Shown here piece after piece: positions 40,844 through 48,789 of a stretch of DNA of 64,000 nucleotides. The stretch is from Steroidobacteraceae bacterium (GTDB lineage: Bacteria > Pseudomonadota > Gammaproteobacteria > Steroidobacterales > Steroidobacteraceae), in NCBI GenBank assembly GCA_041395505.1, contig JAWLAG010000001.1, forward strand, positions 1,364,001-1,428,000, given 5' to 3'. The first letter of the stretch is position 1; each line of letters opens with the position of its first letter. Position numbers and translations under genes: made by a program. The notes beneath the pieces are model-generated. The model ran no database searches, had not been told where the DNA came from, and saw only the letters and a list, made by a program, of their open reading frames with translations.

Positions 40844-41970
40844 CAGGCCTCGGCGGCCTCGCGGTTGTGCGAGTACCAGATGAGCGATCTGCGCACGCCT
40901 TCCTCGAGCGACACGCGCGGATCGAACCCAAGGTGCTCGCGCGCCTTGTCGATTTTCGGGCAGCGACGGTTGGGGTTGTCGATCAGGTAATCCGCCTGGC
41001 GCGCCTTGCCGAGTACCACCTTGCCGCGATAGCCGAACTGTTCCGATGCGCTCTGGCAGACGAGCCGCGCGACATCGGCCATCGAGATCTCCGGGCGATC
41101 GATGCCCACGTTATAGGGTTCGCCACGGTGTCCCTTGACGAGCACCTTGTAGTAGCCGGTGATGGCATCGGTGGCATAACAGAACGTTCGGGTCGGGCTG
41201 CCGTCGGAGAGCATGACGATGTCGCGGCCCGCTAGCACGTCGCGCGCGAAATCCGGCAGCACGCGCCCGTCGGTGATCTTGAGGCCTGGTCCGTAGTTGT
41301 TGAAAGGCCGCGCCATCTTCACCGGCACGTTGCGATGCTGTGCAAAGGCGACGCAGAGAGTCTCACCAAAACGCTTTGATTCATCGTAGCAGGCGCGCGG
41401 TCCGGTGCAGGAGACGAGACCGCGGTAGGTCTCGGGCGTCGGAATCGCATCCGCCGACGGATCACCATAGATCTCGCTCGAGGAGTAGAACAGCATGCCC
41501 TTGATCGGTTGGCCCGCGTCAGCCCGCGCAACTGCGTACTCGAGGAGGTTGCGAAGGCCGTTGATGTTGGCATCGATGCACTCGATGGGTGCCTTGCGAT
41601 AGTAGATCGGCGAGGCGATCCCCGCGGCGTGGATGATCCAGTCGAAATGGCCCATGTCGGCGGGCAGGGGTTCGATCATGTTGTGGCGCACGAGCGTGAG
41701 CTGCGGATCGTCGCGCAGATGCTCGAGCCACTGCGGCACGCCACGAAAGTAGTTGTCGTAGACCGTGACCGAAATGGCCCGGTTCGCGGGTTGCCCGCGG
41801 TTGTGGTGCAACGCGGCCTGCACCAGGTAGTAGCCGAGAAAGCCGCCGCCGCCCGTGATCAGCAGCCGCGAGCCTGCGAGCTCGGCAAACTCATCCTGCA
41901 GATCGGCACAAATGCGATCGAGGTCCTCGCGCAGCAATTGCGCGAGCGAGGGCAGGGCGGTATGCGTCAT
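40843..41970 (-). CDS. NAD-dependent epimerase/dehydratase, UDP-glucuronate decarboxylase-like
   Basis: A 375-residue extended short-chain dehydrogenase. RLLITGGGGFLGYYLV binds NAD; FYSSSEIYGDP and YDESKRFGE carry the active-site Ser and YXXXK. RPFNNYGPG and the C-terminal PNRRCPKIDKAREHLGF resemble UDP-xylose synthases (UXS). With the dehydrogenase next to it, conversion of UDP-glucuronate to UDP-xylose or a 4-keto-pentose is plausible. An N-terminal extension of about 32 residues precedes the Rossmann fold. A near-consensus CRP-type site lies 56 bases upstream. Confidence 0.85.
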   Translation of the reverse strand: MTHTALPSLAQLLREDLDRICADLQDEFAELAGSRLLITGGGGFLGYYLVQAALHHNRGQPANRAISVTVYDNYFRGVPQWLEHLRDDPQLTLVRHNMIEPLPADMGHFDWIIHAAGIASPIYYRKAPIECIDANINGLRNLLEYAVARADAGQPIKGMLFYSSSEIYGDPSADAIPTPETYRGLVSCTGPRACYDESKRFGETLCVAFAQHRNVPVKMARPFNNYGPGLKITDGRVLPDFARDVLAGRDIVMLSDGSPTRTFCYATDAITGYYKVLVKGHRGEPYNVGIDRPEISMADVARLVCQSASEQFGYRGKVVLGKARQADYLIDNPNRRCPKIDKAREHLGFDPRVSLEEGVRRSLIWYSHNREAAEA

Positions 41971-42025
41971 TTTCGGTCCAACCAGCTGAATTTTACTATT
42001 TTCACCCCTTGGCTGGATCGGGGCG

Positions 42026-42041
42026 CGTGACTTGCATCACA
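42026..42041. promoter_or_regulatory. CRP/Clp-like site upstream of the decarboxylase gene
   Basis: CGTGA-CTTGCA-TCACA differs from TGTGA-N6-TCACA in one base. It overlaps the stop codon of the PIG-L gene and lies in the 66-base gap before the decarboxylase-like gene, about 56 bases from that start. This is a reasonable position for an activator of an internal promoter. Confidence 0.45.
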
Positions 42042-42675
42042 GGCAGAGCTTGCGGGCGTAGAACCCTTCCGCAAACTTCTCCGGTGCATTGCATTCGAGT
42101 CCGCGAATGCGCGCGAGCCCGCGGAAAGTCTCGCTATCGAACCAGGGCTTGTGTGACTGGGTCGCGAATGCGGACATCAGGACCTCGACTTTGCGCTCGA
42201 GGTCCCGGCGGCTGATCGCGATATAGCAGTTGGGCTGTCCGAGATCGCCTTCGTACTTCGGGATCTCGTATTCAAGGATCTGTCGCGTGCGCCAGGTGTT
42301 CCAGGTCAGCTCTGCGAGCAGCGCGTGGTCCTGGTGGCGATCCTCGAGGCGATGGGTCAGGATGAGATCGGGCGCCGGAACCGCGCTCTTGAGCGCTTCC
42401 ATGGCATCCTTGATGACCGCGTACTGCGCAGGAAAGTAACTGCCACGAAATTGGTGCATCTGCATCGACACCCGCGCGACACCCACCAGCGCCGCCGCCG
42501 CCGCGCGCGCCTCGGCTGCACGCGTTTCATCGCCGGAGAAGACTGCAAACGTGAAGCGGCACGCCGGCGATTCCCTCGCCAGTCGCAAAAGCGTTGCGCC
42601 GCAGCCGATTTCGATGTCGTCGCAATGCGCACCGATACAAAGCACCTGGGATGGATTGCCAAATCGCGCGATCAT
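42037..42675 (-). CDS. PIG-L family LmbE-like deacetylase
   Basis: A 212-residue zinc deacetylase. The metal motif is IGAHCDDIEIGCG (the AHXDDXE block, with Cys where Pro is usual), and HRLEDRHQDH completes the zinc site. The family removes acetyl groups from N-acetylglucosamine-type groups, including in antibiotic and surface glycolipid pathways. ATG 42675 puts the motif 16 residues from the start. It is the first gene of the leftward sugar operon, diverging from a molybdenum-enzyme gene across a 154-base gap with a perfect CRP-type palindrome. Confidence 0.88.
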   Translation of the reverse strand: MIARFGNPSQVLCIGAHCDDIEIGCGATLLRLARESPACRFTFAVFSGDETRAAEARAAAAALVGVARVSMQMHQFRGSYFPAQYAVIKDAMEALKSAVPAPDLILTHRLEDRHQDHALLAELTWNTWRTRQILEYEIPKYEGDLGQPNCYIAISRRDLERKVEVLMSAFATQSHKPWFDSETFRGLARIRGLECNAPEKFAEGFYARKLCL

Positions 42676-42752
42676 GGCGGGCCGCCGAATTCTAGTTCTG
42701 GCTTCGAGTCTGCCATAGGCGGAAGGCCTTGTCGCCCGGCGCCGAGGGTCGC

Positions 42753-42768
42753 TGTGATCCCACTCACA
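42753..42768. promoter_or_regulatory. CRP/Clp-type palindromic operator in a divergent promoter region
   Basis: TGTGA-TCCCAC-TCACA is an exact CRP-family consensus match, 78 bases from the PIG-L start and 62 bases from the molybdopterin-enzyme start, so it could control both directions. No good -10/-35 pair was found in this gap, which is compatible with an activator-dependent promoter. Confidence 0.6.
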
Positions 42769-42829
42769 TAGACCGCGATCCAGGTGCCGGAAAATTCTTG
42801 AATGTCCCGGATGAGCGCTTAGAGTGTCC

Positions 42830-44947
42830 ATGATGAACATGCGCATGAACCGTCGACAAGCGCTTGCTGCCCTGGGAGGTGCCGGCCTGCTGTTGGCGGT
42901 GGGCGGCGTGTACCTGCGCCGCCAGGGCTCTGCGGCAGGACCTCCACCGCTCGGACCTGCAGGCTGGCTGCACATTGGACCAGGCGGCACGGTGCGGCTG
43001 TACAGCTTCCTGACGGAAATGGGGCAGGGTATCGCGACCGTACTTGCGCAATTGGTTGCCGGAGAACTCGATTGCCCGATCGAGTCGATCAGCGTCGAAG
43101 CCGCACCGCTGCCAGGCGGGTTTCGCGATGGCTGGAGTTACTGGACAGGAGGCAGTGCGTCGGTGACGCGGATCTACCGGCCGCTACGGGAGACCGCGGC
43201 CAAAGCACGGACCCTGATGTTGCGCGCTGCAGCCGAACAGTGGAATGTTCCTCAGGCGGGCTGCGTAACCGAAAGCGGTGTGGTCGTGCATGCCGCTACC
43301 GGTCGGCGGCTCGATTACGGGCAGCTGGCGGCCGGCGCAGCACGTCTGCGCGTTCCGTCGCGTGTCACGTTGCGCGATCCCGCAGCGAGTCCGTTTCTCG
43401 GGCGCAGCCAGACGCGGATTGGCAGCGGCACGCGGGTTGACGGCAGCATGCGCTACGCCGCCGATCGGCGTGTGAGCGGCATGCCTTGCGCCTTGATCGT
43501 CGATCCGTCGCGGCTCGGCGCGACGGTCGGCAACGTCGACGAGTCGACAGTGAATGGTCTCCGTGGTCTTAAGCGCATCGTCTCGCTCGGCCACTGCATC
43601 GCCATCGTTGGCGACGATCATGCGGTCTGTCTCGAGGCCGCGGGCCGGTTGCGCGTCGATTGGCAGGGCGGCCATGACGGGTTTTCTTCGCGACAGCTTC
43701 GCGACCAGCTGGCGAGCGCAATCGCTGGCGATGCGGCCAGGAGCGTCTCCGGCAGTCACGAGCGCATCAACACACTCTGGCAGGCAGCCCATCGACGCAT
43801 CGAGGTGAAGGTCGAACTGCCATTCCTCGCGCAGCTGCCGCTCGAGATGCTGGGTGCGACCGTAACGCAGATCGACGCGCGCTCGGTATCCCTGGAGCTT
43901 GCGACGCAGGCGCAGGATCGGGTCGCCGCTGCCGTCGCCGCCGAACTTGGCATCGCATTGCAGGACGTCGAGGTAAGGAGCATTGAGCCGGGCGGCGGAT
44001 TCGGGCGACGCCTGGCGACCGATACCGCCGTCGATGCCGTGCGGCTTGCCCGCGCAATCGGATCTCCGGTGAGGGTGTTCTTCACGCGCCATGCTGATTT
44101 CGCGCGCGGCCATTTCCGGCCGGCCGCCGCGATCCACGCGCGCGCAGTGCTGGCGAGCGATGGCGGACTTGCGGCGGTCGCTACGCACCTTGCGACAACC
44201 CAGCCCGGAGCACCGGTGGCGGGACTCGAAGGCCTGCCCTACAGGGCCGGGCAGATCGCGGTCGGCGTCACGAACATTGCGATTCCTGTTGCAACCGGCG
44301 CGTGGCGCTCGATCGAGTACAGCTGCAATATCCACGCGATTGAGTCGCTCATCGACCAGTGCGCCATCACCCTTGCGCGCGATCCGATCGAGCTGCGTAC
44401 TGCCTGGCTCAACAGTGACGTGCGAGGTCAACGCGTGCTCGGGCAATTGCGCGAAATGCAATCGGGCCTGCGGGAGGATGAAACCGCGGGCGTGGCGTTC
44501 GCATCTTTATACGGTTCGCGCATTGCAATGGCGGTGTCCATTGGCAGGACATCGGCAACCTCTTTCGAACTGCGCGGTGTCGATGTCGTGGTCGACTGCG
44601 GTTTTGCAGTCAACCCGCGTGGCGTCGAGGATCAGATCATCGGCGCTACGGTATTCGGGCTCGAAGCTGCACTGTTTGGCGAAGTCCGCTATCTGGGCGG
44701 CCGCGTCATGGCGCAGAATTTCGACGGCTATCGATTGCTTCGCATGCACGAGGTACCGCATGTTGCGGTTGCATTGATATCCGATCCGGCGCAAGAACCT
44801 GGCGGAGTCGGCGAACTCGCTGTGCCCGTGGTCGCACCGGCCTTATGCAGTGCCATCGCGCGCCAATTTGGCATAAGGCCGCAACGTCTGCCGATTGCCG
44901 GCGAGCATTTGCAACTCGCGTCGGCGCCCGCCAGAATCACGGGCTGA
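42830..44947 (+). CDS. Tat-exported xanthine-dehydrogenase-family molybdopterin-binding subunit (IorB-like)
   Basis: A 705-residue catalytic subunit of the aldehyde oxidase/isoquinoline 1-oxidoreductase branch. The N-terminus has a Tat signal (MNRRQALAALGGAG plus a hydrophobic core). Cofactor motifs are LTEMGQGIATVLAQLVAGEL, EPGGGFGRR and, near the end, EPGGVGELAVP with the active-site Glu. These enzymes hydroxylate aldehydes or N-heterocycles in the periplasm and normally need a small [2Fe-2S] subunit, which is not adjacent. ATG 42830 was chosen; GTG 42824 is also in frame. It ends 4 bases before mtnP, so it is likely co-transcribed with the nucleoside-salvage genes. Confidence 0.87.
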   Translation: MMNMRMNRRQALAALGGAGLLLAVGGVYLRRQGSAAGPPPLGPAGWLHIGPGGTVRLYSFLTEMGQGIATVLAQLVAGELDCPIESISVEAAPLPGGFRDGWSYWTGGSASVTRIYRPLRETAAKARTLMLRAAAEQWNVPQAGCVTESGVVVHAATGRRLDYGQLAAGAARLRVPSRVTLRDPAASPFLGRSQTRIGSGTRVDGSMRYAADRRVSGMPCALIVDPSRLGATVGNVDESTVNGLRGLKRIVSLGHCIAIVGDDHAVCLEAAGRLRVDWQGGHDGFSSRQLRDQLASAIAGDAARSVSGSHERINTLWQAAHRRIEVKVELPFLAQLPLEMLGATVTQIDARSVSLELATQAQDRVAAAVAAELGIALQDVEVRSIEPGGGFGRRLATDTAVDAVRLARAIGSPVRVFFTRHADFARGHFRPAAAIHARAVLASDGGLAAVATHLATTQPGAPVAGLEGLPYRAGQIAVGVTNIAIPVATGAWRSIEYSCNIHAIESLIDQCAITLARDPIELRTAWLNSDVRGQRVLGQLREMQSGLREDETAGVAFASLYGSRIAMAVSIGRTSATSFELRGVDVVVDCGFAVNPRGVEDQIIGATVFGLEAALFGEVRYLGGRVMAQNFDGYRLLRMHEVPHVAVALISDPAQEPGGVGELAVPVVAPALCSAIARQFGIRPQRLPIAGEHLQLASAPARITG

Positions 44948-44951
44948 CGTT

Positions 44952-45842
44952 ATGGCTACAGCTGTGCTTGGCATCATCGGTGGGTCCGGAGTCTACGACC
45001 TGCCGGGTATCACCGATTTGCGCGAAGTGCGCATCGATTCCCCCTGGGGCAGGCCTTCCGATGTTCTGCGACGTGGCCGCATGGGCGAGACCGAAGTCGT
45101 CTTCCTGCCGCGGCATGGTCGCGGCCACCGCTACGCCCCGTCGGCGATCAACTATCGCGCCAATATCGACATCCTGAAACGTGCCGGCGTAACCGACCTC
45201 GTCTCTATTTCGGCCTGCGGCTCCTATCGCGAAGAGCTTGCGCCGGGCCAGTTCGTTCTCGTCGACCAGATCGTCGACCGCACGGTTGGCCGCGCAGGAT
45301 CCTTCTTCGGCAACGGTTGCGTGGCCCATGTGTCGATGGCCGACCCGGTCGGTCCAGCGCTGCGTGCGCGGATCGCGGCGGCGGCAGCGGCCGAGAACAT
45401 CGACGTCAGAATGGGTGGAACAGCCCTGTGTATCGAAGGGCCGCAATTTGCGACCCGGGCGGAATCACTGACCTACCGCGCCGCAGGCTATGACATCGTC
45501 AACATGACCTGCATGCCCGAAGCGAAGCTCGCGCGGGAGGCGGAAATCACCTACGCGCTGGTTGCGATGGTGACGGACTACGACTGTTGGCATGCCGCGC
45601 ATGCCGCCGTCGATGTGGCGGCGCTGCTGCGCGTGCTTGCGGACAACGCCGAGCGCGTGCAGCGACTGGTTGCGCGTGTCGCGGTGGATTTTCCGGCCGA
45701 ACACGAACCCTGCCCGATCGGTTCCGATCGCGCGCTCGATCACGCGATACTCACCCAGCCGCAGGCGCGCGATCCGGCGTTACTCGCCAGGCTCGACGCC
45801 ATCGCGGGGCGCGTGCTTGGCTGCGCTGGCGAACCGTCGTGA
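44952..45842 (+). CDS. mtnP: S-methyl-5'-thioadenosine phosphorylase
   Basis: A 296-residue nucleoside phosphorylase. GIIGGSGVYDLPG is the phosphate-loop start, FLPRHGRGHRYAPSAINYRA and SISACGSYREELAPGQFVLV bind phosphate and ribose, and NMTCMPEAKLAREAEI is the base site. It cleaves methylthioadenosine (or 5'-deoxyadenosine) to adenine and the 1-phosphosugar. ATG 44952 is 4 bases after the molybdenum-enzyme stop. It precedes apt and mtnA, which use the two products. Confidence 0.93.
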   Translation: MATAVLGIIGGSGVYDLPGITDLREVRIDSPWGRPSDVLRRGRMGETEVVFLPRHGRGHRYAPSAINYRANIDILKRAGVTDLVSISACGSYREELAPGQFVLVDQIVDRTVGRAGSFFGNGCVAHVSMADPVGPALRARIAAAAAAENIDVRMGGTALCIEGPQFATRAESLTYRAAGYDIVNMTCMPEAKLAREAEITYALVAMVTDYDCWHAAHAAVDVAALLRVLADNAERVQRLVARVAVDFPAEHEPCPIGSDRALDHAILTQPQARDPALLARLDAIAGRVLGCAGEPS

Positions 45843-46384
45843 CGGGGGAGGTTGCCGAGCGATTGCGTCGGGCTGTGCGGACCATCCCCGACTATCCCAA
45901 GCCGGGAATCCAGTTTCGCGACATCACAACGCTCCTCGGCGATGCCGAGGCGCTCGCATTGGCGGTCAAGTCGCTGGCTGCACCATTTCGCGGCGATCGC
46001 ATCGACAAGGTGGCCGGCATCGAAGCGCGTGGTTTCATTCTGGGTGGCGCCGTTGCCTGCGCGCTCGATGCGGGGTTCGTGCCAATTCGCAAGAAGGGCA
46101 AGCTGCCGCACGAGACGGTCAGTGTTTCCTATTCGCTCGAATACGGCATCGATCAGATCGAAATGCACCGCGATGGTGTGTTTGGTGGCGAGCGCGTGTT
46201 GCTCATCGACGACTTGATCGCCACAGGCGGCACTGCGCTGGCGGCGGCACAGCTGTTGCGCTCGCTGGGGGCCGTGGTGGTCGCGGCAGCCTTCGTGATC
46301 GACCTGCCCGACCTGGATGGCGCCCGGCGCCTCGCAGAAGCCGACATTCCCGTGCGTTCGCTGCTCGACTTCGCGGGTCACTGA
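45839..46384 (+). CDS. apt: Adenine phosphoribosyltransferase
   Basis: A 181-residue PRTase. TIPDYPKPGIQFRDITTLLG is the conserved entry, AGIEARGFILGGAVA the substrate loop, and VLLIDDLIATGGTALAA the PRPP-binding motif. It recycles adenine released by MtnP to AMP. The start is GTG at 45839, overlapping the mtnP stop as GTGA. Confidence 0.94.
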   Translation: MTGEVAERLRRAVRTIPDYPKPGIQFRDITTLLGDAEALALAVKSLAAPFRGDRIDKVAGIEARGFILGGAVACALDAGFVPIRKKGKLPHETVSVSYSLEYGIDQIEMHRDGVFGGERVLLIDDLIATGGTALAAAQLLRSLGAVVVAAAFVIDLPDLDGARRLAEADIPVRSLLDFAGH

Positions 46385-46391
46385 TGTAGCA

Positions 46392-47486
46392 ATGAAGATC
46401 GGCGAGCGTCACTGGCGTACGATCTGGAGCGATGACGAGGGTCGAAGCTTCAACGTGATCGACCAGACAAAGCTGCCCTTCGAGCTCGCAGTCTGTCGCA
46501 TCGAAACCCTGGACGACGCAGCTTGCGCCATTCGCGACATGGTCGTCCGCGGTGCGCCTTTGATTGGTGCGACAGCGGCCTACGGGCTCGCCCTCGCGAG
46601 CTACACGGATGCGAGCGACGGCGCCATGGCGGCAGCCTTTGAAAAGCTCCTCGCGACGCGTCCGACGGCAATCAATCTGCGCTGGGCACTCGAGCGCATG
46701 CGCGAGCGGATTCTTTCGGCGCGATTGCAGGCGCGGCCAGCCATTGCGGGCCTGGAAGCACGCAGGATCGCCGACGAAGACGTCGAGTGCTGCCGGGCCA
46801 TCGGAGTGCACTCGGCGGCGTTGCTTGCGGAACTTTCCGCGCACAAGGCCGGCGCGGCGGTGAATGTCCTCACCCATTGCAACGCCGGCTGGCTCGCCTG
46901 TGTCGACTGGGGTACTGCGCTCGCCGGTGTGTACGCCGCGTTCGATCGTGGCATCAATGTGCATGTGTATGTCGACGAAACGCGTCCGCGCAACCAGGGC
47001 GCATCGCTTACGGCCTACGAACTTGGTGCCCACGGTGTTGCGCACACGCTGATCGCCGACAATGCGGCTGGCCATCTGCTGCAGCGCGGCGAGGTCGATA
47101 TCTGTATCGTCGGGAGCGACCGGACCAGTGCCAATGGCGATGTGGCCAACAAGATCGGTACCTACAACAAGGCATTGGCGGCGAAAGACAATGGCGTGCC
47201 ATTCTACGCGGCCTTGCCGTCGTCAACCATCGACTGGGCAATCGGCGATGGTATCGCCGGCATACCAATCGAGGAGCGCAGCGCGCGCGAAGTGACCCAT
47301 GTTCGCGGCCGTGGCGCGCAAGGCGAGCTGGTCGAAGTGCAGGTCGCGGCGCCCGGCACGCGGGCATTCAACCCCGCCTTCGATGTCACGCCAGCCAGGC
47401 TCGTGAGCGGCATCATCACCGAGCGCGGCATTGCCAGCGCATCTGCTGCGGGCCTGCGCCAACTTTATCCCGAGCGCGGCGCATGA
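46392..47486 (+). CDS. mtnA: S-methyl-5-thioribose-1-phosphate isomerase
   Basis: A 364-residue eIF2B-like isomerase. MVVRGAPLIGATAAYGLALA, LTHCNAGWLACVDWGTAL (catalytic Cys region) and VGSDRTSANGDVANKIGTYN (catalytic Asp region) are diagnostic. It converts the 1-phosphosugar from MtnP to the ribulose-1-phosphate form. ATG 46392 lies 7 bases after apt. Its stop overlaps the aldolase start by 4 bases. Confidence 0.94.
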   Translation: MKIGERHWRTIWSDDEGRSFNVIDQTKLPFELAVCRIETLDDAACAIRDMVVRGAPLIGATAAYGLALASYTDASDGAMAAAFEKLLATRPTAINLRWALERMRERILSARLQARPAIAGLEARRIADEDVECCRAIGVHSAALLAELSAHKAGAAVNVLTHCNAGWLACVDWGTALAGVYAAFDRGINVHVYVDETRPRNQGASLTAYELGAHGVAHTLIADNAAGHLLQRGEVDICIVGSDRTSANGDVANKIGTYNKALAAKDNGVPFYAALPSSTIDWAIGDGIAGIPIEERSAREVTHVRGRGAQGELVEVQVAAPGTRAFNPAFDVTPARLVSGIITERGIASASAAGLRQLYPERGA

Positions 47487-48139
47487 TCACATCACCTCAC
47501 CAGGCGCTGATCGATACCGCAATTGCGATGGAACAGGCGGGTTTTGCCGTTGCGAAGTCGGGCAATGTATCGGTGAGGACGGGCACAGGCATGCTGATCA
47601 CGCCGTCGGGCGTGCCCTACAGGTCGTTGCAGCCCCCGGACCTCGTGCAGATGGACCTCGAAGGCAGGGTACTGCAGGGGCGCCTGGCGCCGTCGTCGGA
47701 GTGGCAATTCCATGCGGCCATCTATCACGCGCGCGATGATGCCGCTGCAATCGTCCATACGCACAGCCCGGCGGCGACGGCTTTGTCCTCGGCACACCAG
47801 TCCATCCCCGCGTTTCACTACACGGTTGCCATGGCAGGCGGCAACAACATCCGCTGCGCACCGTATGCGACTTTCGGTACCGCGGCGCTCGCCACGGAGG
47901 CCGTGGCAGGACTCTGTCAGCGCCGCGCCGTGCTGCTCGCCAATCACGGTGTGATTGCAATCGGAGCGAGTCTTGCCGCGGCATTCGCGCTCGCCTGCGA
48001 AGTGGAAAGTCTTGCGGACCGCTATCTGCGTTTGCTCGCGGCCGGGTTGACACCGCAGCTGCTCGATGATGAAGAAATGGCGCGAGTGGCCGCGCAGTTC
48101 GAGCGCTACAAGCGTTACGACGATTTGCCGGACAGTTGA
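47483..48139 (+). CDS. Class II aldolase/adducin-family protein (Ald2/FucA-like)
   Basis: A 218-residue class II aldolase. AKSGNVSVRTGTGMLITPSG is the phosphate-binding region, and HTHSPAATALS with a later LANHGVIAIG carries the zinc-binding His residues. After MtnA, such an enzyme (Ald2 in the Rhodospirillum rubrum DHAP shunt) cleaves the 1-phosphoketose to dihydroxyacetone phosphate and a methylthio- or acetaldehyde. Methylthioribulose-1-phosphate dehydratase (MtnB) belongs to the same fold and cannot be excluded, but no other Met-salvage gene follows. It overlaps mtnA by 4 bases and the convergent scoB by 25 bases. Confidence 0.82.
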   Translation: MITSPHQALIDTAIAMEQAGFAVAKSGNVSVRTGTGMLITPSGVPYRSLQPPDLVQMDLEGRVLQGRLAPSSEWQFHAAIYHARDDAAAIVHTHSPAATALSSAHQSIPAFHYTVAMAGGNNIRCAPYATFGTAALATEAVAGLCQRRAVLLANHGVIAIGASLAAAFALACEVESLADRYLRLLAAGLTPQLLDDEEMARVAAQFERYKRYDDLPDS

Positions 48140-48765
48140 ACGCGAAAATCCGCTTCCGTCCTGGCACGAATCTCTTCGACCGGGACGCCGGGCGCCAATT
48201 CGCGAAGCACCAGACCTTTGGCGTCCCGCTCGAATACACCAAGGTCGGTGATGGCTAGATCGACCACAGCGACGCCCGTCAACGGCAGGCTGCAGGCCTT
48301 GCGCACTTTTGAGCTGCCATCCTTGGCGCAATGTTCGAGCACCGCCACGACGCGTTTTGCACCGGCGACCAGGTCCATTGCGCCGCCCATGCCCTTGACC
48401 AGCTTGCCGGGCACCATCCAGTTCGCGATGTCGCCATTCTGGGCTACTTCCATGGCGCCGAGGATAGCGAGGTCGATATGGCCGCCGCGGATCATGGCGA
48501 AGCTCGCCGCCGAGTCAAAATAGGACGTAAACGGTAACTGCGTTACGGTTTCCTTGCCGGCATTGATCAGATCCGGATCCTCTTCGCCGGGACGCGGATA
48601 TGGTCCTATGCCCAACATGCCGTTTTCGGATTGCAGCACGACATTGACGCCCTTGGGCACGTAGTTCGCGACCAGGGTCGGGATGCCGATACCGAGATTC
48701 ACGTAGTAGCCATCGCGTAGTTCCAAGGCGGCTCGAGCAGCAAGTTGTTCGCGATTCCAGCTCAT
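48115..48765 (-). CDS. scoB: 3-oxoacid CoA-transferase subunit B
   Basis: A 216-residue family I CoA-transferase beta subunit. YYVNLGIGIPTLVANYVP and LQSENGMLGIGP contain the catalytic Glu47, which forms the CoA thioester. GGHIDLAILGAMEV and GGAMDLVAGAKRV complete the fold. It transfers CoA from succinyl-CoA to a 3-oxoacid. It starts 24 bases after scoA and ends inside the class II aldolase gene on the other strand. Confidence 0.92.
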   Translation of the reverse strand: MSWNREQLAARAALELRDGYYVNLGIGIPTLVANYVPKGVNVVLQSENGMLGIGPYPRPGEEDPDLINAGKETVTQLPFTSYFDSAASFAMIRGGHIDLAILGAMEVAQNGDIANWMVPGKLVKGMGGAMDLVAGAKRVVAVLEHCAKDGSSKVRKACSLPLTGVAVVDLAITDLGVFERDAKGLVLRELAPGVPVEEIRARTEADFRVQLSGKSS

Positions 48766-48789
48766 GCGGGGTTACCAGGCAGGTTCTGG

